In this document: positions 56,673 through 64,000 of the stretch, one piece after another
How the letters are laid out: each line of letters starts with the position of its first letter
Numbering within the stretch: the first letter of the stretch is position 1
Assembly (NCBI GenBank): GCA_013146195.2
Contig: CM028383.1
Coordinates: 16,701,642-16,765,641, forward strand
Direction of reading: 5' to 3'
Length of the DNA stretch: 64,000 nt
Source: Codonopsis lanceolata
Lineage: Eukaryota; Streptophyta; Magnoliopsida; Asterales; Campanulaceae
Position numbers and translations under genes: made by a program
Notes under the pieces: model-generated
Told to the model about the DNA's origin: nothing
The model's database searches: none
Seen by the model: only the letters and a program-made list of their open reading frames with translations

Positions 56673-57288
56673 TAAAGAAATCTTTGCTGACCCTTCTGAT
56701 GCTGAGGTTTGATTATATTTCTCCTTTTATTGTTTTTTATTAATCTTCAGTATCATCACTAAATAATCCTACACTGACTAAGTTACTAATATTTGTTGAA
56801 CCAAAATAGAAACAAAGAAGAAAAAATTGTTTCAGATTGCTAAGTTTAGTAATAGGAGATGGGAGTGTACAACTTGAATGTTGAAATTTTGTTTCAAAAT
56901 ATGCAATTTACTTAATGTTGTAATTGTTTAACTCCAGTTGTACCATTCAATGCTCGTTTCTAACGATTTGTTATTATTGTTTAACAATTCTGACGTCCAA
57001 TCCTGTTTTAAATCTTCATTTGATTAGTGATGGAGCACCCATGAAATATTTGTAACAAGTACAATATTCATAATTATAGTTTTGAATAGTGACAGGACAC
57101 AGGTCAATCGAGGTTTCAGCAGACATAAGATGAATTTGGTTAGCGCTAGAACTGTTCTACTTGAGTAACATGGGAAGAATGCATCATCTCTAGCACCCCC
57201 ACCTCGAGCTTAACGATCAATTTTAAAGGTAAACGCCAAAAGATAGGTTTTAATACAATTCTTGAGATATTCATCCGACTGCACTGGC

Positions 57289-57450
57289 CTAAGTAGCATC
57301 TTTACAATTATTTTCACCTACACTGCTTAGAATTTCTTCCGAAAGATGCCATATTTCATCATCAGCACGGGACCTAGAAGCATCTTCGCTTTCTTTCTCA
57401 TATTTACTGTGTAGAATTTCATGAAGGGTGATGGAATCACATAAGCAACC
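57289..57450 (-). pseudogene. Possible captured coding fragment in MULE
   Basis: The minus-strand frame ERGCLCDSITLHEILHSKYE, then KESEDASRSRADDEIWHLSE, then EILSSVGENNCKDAT and stop, has protein-like composition and codon use unlike the surrounding AT-rich DNA. I do not recognise the source gene. It could also be a chance frame. Confidence 0.25.
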
Positions 57451-57623
57451 TCTCTCTTTCTCAATGGTTTTTTTTAGTGTGTGTGGTAATCTCTCTTGGG
57501 CTCTATTTTCTAATTTTAAAATGTTTCTCTGTTTTTGTTGTTTGTTGGGAAAAATGGTGGGTGAGAGAGGAGAGAGAAGGGTTGTTAAGGAAAAAAAGTG
57601 AACATGATAATTAAATTTCCATA

Positions 57624-59031
57624 GGCAAAACACACAAACGGGCCACCCAACTTTGGACCATATTGCAATTCGGAAACTTTGGTTCATCTATTTTGGTCAC
57701 CCTACTTTAGTTTTGTTGCAAGTCGCCCCATTTTTGGATGGTTAGATTTCGCCGTTAAATCATGTTAAATGTCTATTTTACCCTCAAATATCAATAAAAG
57801 AACAATTATATTTTAAAGGGGTCAAATTGTAAATAATATAATTTTTGTGTTTTGGATCTGCTCATCTTCATCTTACCCCTCTCCTTCACTCGCCACGCCA
57901 TACCCAAAGACTCTCTCCTCCATCCTTCTCTCTAGATAATCGAAAGGGGAAAAGAATGGGCTGGGACTTCCTCCCACTTTTCTCTCTCCAACACGCATGC
58001 CCCTATTCTGCGCTCCATGGCCGGCGAATTATCTCACCTAACCGCCGTATTCCGTCCATCTCTCACCCATCTCACCTGTTGCACCCATCCTCAACGCCAC
58101 CCTTCATCACGGTCAAGTCACCGGTCGGCCCTTTCTTCTCAATTCAAGCGGCTTGCGGTGTCAACCTCAAAACCCATCAATCAACCCATCAAGCGTATCT
58201 CCTCCTCGCTCTCTCAAGCGAAACCCCTTCAAACCCGCCATCCCTTCATCTTCCTCGGTGAGCCCGGCCTTTTATCTCCACCAAACACGCCATGTCCCGA
58301 ATCCATCATCCAAATTTCGCCATCCACCACCTCCATCTCCCTTGCTCAAACGGGTGAGTCCCAAAGCCGATCTTCGGCCATCACAAAGCCGGCGAATCCA
58401 CATCTCTAACAATCTCCGCCATCTTTACAGGCCAAGCGAGCGAGATCGATCCCCAAACCTTCCATAAAACTCTTCCCTTCGCTCTTCATCTCATCGCCCT
58501 GTTCAAACAAGCCCATAGTCTTCTCCAACCCGACCACAATACGCCTCTAGTTACCAATCTCCCTCCACTATCTCTCTCCCCGATTTCCCCAAACCTCCCA
58601 TCTCTGCTCCAAGCCATCCGGCCACCTCCAATCCATTCCCACAATCACTGCCTTAAGATTTGTTGCCCTTATGCAATACATGCTAGAGTTGGAAGAATTG
58701 TAAATTTTCATAATGGTTACCTAAATTTAAGCTTATTCGAATTCATTTCAATCGATTTAGGAAAAATTGTAGCCGATGATAGATGACCGATCTTTAACCC
58801 CCAAATTGTATTATTTACAATTTGACCCCTTTAAAAATAATTATTCTTTTATTGATATTTACAGGGTAAAATAGACATTTAACATGATTTAACGGCGAAA
58901 TCTAACGGCCATCCAAAAATGGGGCGCTTGCCACGTAACTAAAGTAGGGTGGCCAAAATAGATGAACCAAAGTTTCGGTGGCTGAATTGCAATATGGTCC
59001 AAAGTTGGGTGGCCCGTTTGTGTGTTTTGCC
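57624..59031. mobile_element. Pack-MULE-like element, ~240-bp TIRs, perfect 10-bp TSD
   Basis: 1408 bp with identical flanks aatttccata at 57614-57623 and 59032-59041. The TIRs run about 57624-57850 and 58795-59031, starting ggcaaaacacacaaacgggc on both sides. The ~950-bp interior is strikingly GC- and C-rich compared with the AT-rich TIRs, suggesting acquired genic sequence. Its frames (for example SAHLHLTPLLHSPRHTQRLS; AGELSHLTAVFRPSLTHLTC) are Pro/Ser/His-rich and match nothing that I know. No transposase is seen. Confidence 0.85.
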
Positions 59032-59239
59032 AATTTCCATATGGCCCCTTGTTTTGATGATAATACACATGCCCCCCCCCCTTTAACGGCACTCCAGTAA
59101 CAGAGTTAGGATGAGGGACTACCAATATGCAAAATTTACAATTTTCGGTCGGTGGCGTGCATTTTCTTTGTACAGAGACCGCTACTGTACTTTTCCAAAG
59201 TACAGGGACCAATGGTGAAGTTAACCCTTATAAAACTTA

Positions 59240-60320
59240 ATGATTATAAAATAAAATTAAACTCCCCTTCACAATTCATCACCTCGCATACTAGAAAAGA
59301 TTGTATAATATGTGATCATCATAGTAATAGTACTTTAACATTCTGACTTTATTTATCACTATATCCACCAGCTATTTTTTGTGAATCATAAACTTCTCTC
59401 TTTTTGCATTATAGTAAGGTTAATCTGAATATAACATATGTTACACATGTTTAAAAATATATGCTACATTAAAGAGCTAAAAAATAATGTAATAGAAATT
59501 TGAGACAGTATGAAGGTTCCACGTTGTTGTTAAGCATCCCTAGGCAATCTCAATTTTAATGAGACACTTTTCTTTAAAAAATGATTAAATTTATCAAATC
59601 GTCTTTTCAAAATTAGTTAATTCAATTCCTTTTTAGGATGTATATATTAGTACTACATTATATATTCTGTTGTGCTTGAGGCAGCTTAATGTTAATATTC
59701 AAAATTAATTATGCACTCAATGTGTTTTTATTACCGAAATAATAAAATACTTATATGCAAGATTCAAGATATATATTAAAGTTTGTGTATATATTATTTA
59801 ATTTTCCTCTTTTTAATTTTTTTTATTTCAGTAAAGTAAGTTAAATGTTTTGATGAAATAAACTCCAAGTTAACATATCAGATCTTTTTTTTTAAATGAT
59901 CTGATATAATACATGTATAACAATTTAATTCATGAATATTTTCCATATATGATGAAATAAAAAAATTTAACAGAGGAATTTTTTTTTTAAAAAAGTTTCA
60001 TTTTCTGGAAACTTTAATATGAAATGATCAGATATACACGCATAATATTTCACTAAACAAATATGTTGTTCATGAGATTTAATAAGCATTGGTTGAAACT
60101 TATCAATTTGTTGTGGCTTTATAGTAGGCTTAGTAGCATGTAACCTTGATTCTTGAAAATAAATTTATTGAAATCATGAAAGTGAAAATAAACTAAACAT
60201 AAATTTTAAAAAAATGCAGGTTGGAAACATAACTAAACATCAAGAAATTTACAGTATACACCAGAAATGGAAGATTATATAACTAATATAGCCTTAACGT
60301 CAATGCTCATTGAACCTTGG
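59240..60320. other. AT-rich sequence without recognisable gene
   Basis: No frame of note, no repeats beyond short A/T tracts. I see nothing annotatable. Confidence 0.5.
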
Positions 60321-60324
60321 TTGG

Positions 60325-60813
60325 TGATGTGCGCAAAACGCAATTCAGACAAGAATGTCCGGCTATATCAAGTAATAAAGTGTACTAAGTACAAGTATCG
60401 ATCTCAAAGAGAATGTACGTAATTTTCACTCAAACTAAGTACCAAAATTGGGTTAACTAATTATATTTGAGCGAAAAAAATGTATTAGAAACTAAAAATA
60501 TAAACAACTAAGAAAACAATTAAATCTACTCTAACATGGAAGTGGTTTGGCAACATCAAATCAAAATTAAAAAGATAAGAGTGCAATGTTTCTAGTCTAG
60601 CCGGTGTTTAATTATATAATCTCTCTGTTTTTATTTAACTCAAGTCTTAGTAGTCGGGTTTATTTAATGCGAGAACAGTCTAAAGCTAGGCGTAAACTAG
60701 ATAGAAATTGACGTTGGACGGGTTCATACGAATGACCAAGTCGATGATGGCAGTCTTGGTGAGAAACTTTAGATCCTACACAAGCAGAGGGGAGAGGAGA
60801 GAGAGAAATTGGT
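60325..60813 (-). repeat. Possible LTR fragment (minus strand)
   Basis: The plus strand starts TGATGTGCGCAAAACGC. On the minus strand the text ctttgagatcgatacttgta, then gccggacattcttgtctg, resembles the 3' end of Athila-type LTRs. No partner LTR is seen. The next element (60814) interrupts it. Confidence 0.3.
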
Positions 60814-61934
60814 TGGCCAAATACACCATTAGTCCCTGAACTTTGGTCAAACTCATCATCAGTCCCCTAACTTCAGAAGTTATCACCATTAACCAAACAT
60901 CGCCCTTTTTGTTCACCGCTACTCCATAGCCCTAACACCATTAGTGTATTGTCGTTACGTGAGTATATGCTACTCACATGCACAAAAATTTAGGGGAAAA
61001 CAAATTTTTATCATCATCAAAACAGGGGGCTATGGATAACATCATAAAAATAAGGGGATCATGTGAAGAATTCGACTCGCACTTCCTCACCTTCCTCTTT
61101 AGCTTCCGCGACCTTTCCCTGTCATCGTTCTCCCCCGCGAACAATTTTTTCCCGGACACCCTCCCCAATGAATACTCCCTATTCTTAGAAAACTGCGCAC
61201 CGGAATCACAAGTCACCATGGACGTCTACATTGAACTATACACATAGGCGGCGTAAAGGATTACCTTCCCACTGGCTTGACTTAGCTTCCAACGATTTAT
61301 TTCACCACGTTTCTCGCTTACATTGTATTTCTAGGTTTCTAAGGTTACATGTGCCTTCAAAGTAATCAAATGAGATCGGGATCCATACACATGATCCATC
61401 TTCTAATGGGCGCGTTGCTCATCGTGAAAGCCTTGAACTTAATCTGTTCTCCGGAGGACAAATAAGGATGATGAGACAGAGTTGGTGGCTGGAGACGTGA
61501 GCTTCGCGGAGGAGGAAGGTGAAGACGGAGATGATGTTAGGGACAGGGGATGAAAGGACTTGGGGGCACATGGAGATGGCGCAACAGAAATCGGGAAGGG
61601 TGACGCCGACAGAGACGAGGAGTCAGGTAATGATGAACTGGGTATTAAGATTTTCAATTGACCCTTTTATTTTGATGATGTTATCCATGACCCCGTGTTT
61701 TGATGATGATAACAAACTGACCTCTTAATTGAAATGAAAAAAGTTTGTTTTGCCCTCAATTTTTGTGCATATGAGTGACACATGTTCACTTAACGACAAT
61801 ATACTAATGGCGTTAAGGCTAGGGACTAGCGGTGAAAAAAAATGGCGATGTTTGGTCAATGGTGATCACTTTTGAAGTTAAGGGACTGATTATGGGTTTG
61901 GCCAAATTTCAAGGACTCATGGCGCATTTACCCC
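60814..61934. mobile_element. Pack-MULE-like TIR element with captured gene fragment
   Basis: Inverted arms of about 240 bp at 60814-61055 and 61690-61934. The left reads caccattagtccctgaactt and the reverse-complemented right reads gccatgagtccttgaaattt; both continue through aaccaaacatcgcc / gaccaaacatcgcc and a gttatccat...cccctgttttgatgat core. The GC-richer centre holds a GOST gene fragment (61075-61465) and unassigned sequence to about 61650. No clear TSD was identified, so the exact ends are approximate. Confidence 0.72.
61075..61465 (+). pseudogene. Captured fragment of a GOST / Lung_7-TM_R seven-transmembrane gene
   Basis: Starting at about SHFLTFLFSFRDLSLSSFSP, the plus strand reads NNFFPDTLPNEYSLFLENCA, then PESQVTMDVYIELYT. 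After a one- or two-base shift it reads DYLPTGLT-stop-LPTIYFTTFLAY, then GYMCLQSNQM, then IHLLMGALLIVKALNLIC and SPEDK. This is the order of the plant Lung_7-TM_R (GOST, 'CAND'-type) proteins: the end of the lumenal domain (...NCAPE...V.M....ELYN), the first transmembrane helix, a short loop, then 'H.IHLLM..LL..KALNLIC.AED'. Host versions are membrane proteins of the secretory pathway. Only ~130 codons are present, with two stops and a frameshift, so it is a dead fragment. Confidence 0.7.
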
Positions 61935-62103
61935 TACAATAAATATCATGAAATAGATATAGGACAAATTAAACCCAACAAATGTGAATCCGGGGTTGAA
62001 ATCACTTACAAAAGCTTCATTGGCCCTTAATTTGAAGTTTCAATCCTTTAAGGGTGATCAAATCTTGAGATAAAGGAGAGGAAATGGTGAAGAGGGGGTT
62101 ACT

Positions 62104-63119
<1,016 letters not shown>

Positions 63120-63120
<1 letters not shown>

Positions 63121-64000
63121 ATGATTTAAAAACCAACTTTAACTACTAAACTTCCAACAATGAATATTAAATATTATTACTACAATTATAATCTGTAATA
63201 TTCAAAATAAACACATAATTTGTTTATGAAACTAAGTCCATTAGAAAATACTCCGAAAAATAATAAATTTAGACTTTGAATCACTTAATTCGATTTAAAA
63301 TGACTAAATTATGACCATTCAAATTAAAGTTAGTGACTTTTCTTGAAAATACATAAGGGTCAAATCAAAAATTCTCAAACTGTAAGGACTAATCTATAAT
63401 TCTAAAATCTTGTTATCTTTCTACCTTAGTTTTTTTTTGACAACCCACTGGCAACTATTTTTTCCTTCTCAATTGCCATTCCAGAAACCAATTCGAATTG
63501 TCACATATATACATAGTTTTCCATGTAATTAGACACATATTTACAAATACATAAGATATCAATTCTAACACATGCAAATAAATACCTAAAACCCAATAAA
63601 ATATTATTAACACAGAACAATTTAAAAGTAAAATCAATACCTAAGGTATACCGATTATAATAAATATGTTTCAATAATAATAGCACGTATCAAATATGAA
63701 TATTTTAGGGACAATTAAGTGATTAAACTAGCACATAATTGATACTACATAATTTTCCTTACCTCAAAATAAGAAAATATCAACCGATAAAAACATGCTA
63801 GGAACACACCACAATTAATCTCGAGTCAAACCCATAACTTCAACGGATTCAATATAATCGAACTTGGCTTAAACAACAAACACATACACGGTTACTCTCA
63901 AATCTCAAACTCCGATATATGAGCCAAGGGAGGAAATGAAGTAGAAATATTGCTTAACGAAACACTTGTCATGCTAAATAGGTTGGTCAATTAGTGAGTC
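63120..64000. other. AT-rich sequence without recognisable gene
   Basis: Only short frames without domain signatures. I see nothing annotatable. Confidence 0.5.

Larger units (their letters stand above)
54380..59227. mobile_element. Mutator-like TIR element carrying two nested insertions
   Basis: The terminal inverted repeats are about 170 bp. The left starts gggttaacttcaccatcggt and the right, reverse complemented, starts the same way; both reach a catgtgtatcatcatcaaa or equivalent with a G/C run. Flanks ttataaaat (54371-54379) and ttataaaac (59228-59236) form a 9-bp TSD with one mismatch. The interior lacks a recognisable MURA transposase. It contains a Harbinger MITE (55897-56672) and a smaller Mutator-like element (57624-59031). 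Confidence 0.8.

Noticed and set aside
57845..58467. Three overlapping Pro/Ser-rich frames as host genes
   Set aside because: They overlap in different frames within a GC-rich payload of a Pack-MULE-like element. None has a recognisable domain.

Overview
This is plant nuclear DNA, most likely from a eudicot. It is a nested transposable-element landscape in which I see no intact host protein-coding gene, rRNA, tRNA or CRISPR array. The evidence is the plant-specific families: Tat, Ogre-like and Athila-like Ty3/gypsy elements, a Ty1/copia-like large derivative, plant L1 LINEs with a terminal RNase H, Stowaway, PIF/Harbinger and hAT MITEs, and Mutator-like elements. Every long reading frame belongs to a mobile element, and nearly all carry stops or frameshifts. 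One run of 100 Ns (46396-46495) marks an assembly gap.

Layout: 1-3390 is an AT-rich degenerate tandem repeat split by a hAT MITE (961-1777, 8-bp TSD). 3390-6400 holds LTR-like sequence, a Harbinger MITE (4397-5024) and two Stowaway MITEs. 6400-8130 is AT-rich and featureless. 8130-11378 holds two paralogous copies of one segment (flank plus LTR), separated by a 2.1-kb inverted-repeat element with 22-bp minisatellites; a Stowaway sits in one copy and the other shows the empty site. 11032-15340 is an internally deleted Tat element on the minus strand (LTR, gag, LTR) with an antisense spliced extra ORF on the plus strand. 15348-26073 is a copia-like large retrotransposon derivative on the minus strand, itself hit by a solo LTR (22491-23755, 5-bp TSD). 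26074-32072 is a full-length but broken L1 LINE. 32080-36740 is an Ogre-like remnant (antisense exons, pre-LTR region, LTR, PBS-like site, leader repeats). 36741-39690 is a second L1 LINE on the minus strand, missing its 3' half. 40.4-41.57 kb is a decayed DUF7745/plant-mobile-domain-like ORF. 41576-46395 is a non-autonomous Athila-like element cut by the gap. 46496-54279 is the 3' half of a second Tat element (plus strand) with its own antisense spliced ORF and 3' LTR. 54380-59227 is a Mutator-like element containing a Harbinger MITE and a smaller Mutator-like element (perfect 10-bp TSD). 60814-61934 is a third TIR element that has captured a fragment of a seven-transmembrane GOST/Lung_7-TM_R gene. 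The last 2 kb is LTR-like and AT-rich.

The most informative biology is the recurrent extra ORF. Two Tat elements in opposite orientations each carry, antisense to their own gag-pol, a gene with its own TATA box, a 5'-UTR intron ending at or one base before the ATG, a 'putative gypsy-type transposon' domain, and a second intron at the same place. A third remnant (Ogre-like, 32-34 kb) shows antisense exons of another extra-ORF family with the same 5'-UTR acceptor arrangement. The other notable item is the gene-fragment capture at 61 kb. Extra ORFs in Tat-type elements and Pack-MULE capture are both known phenomena; what is specific here is these copies, their splice architecture and the captured gene.
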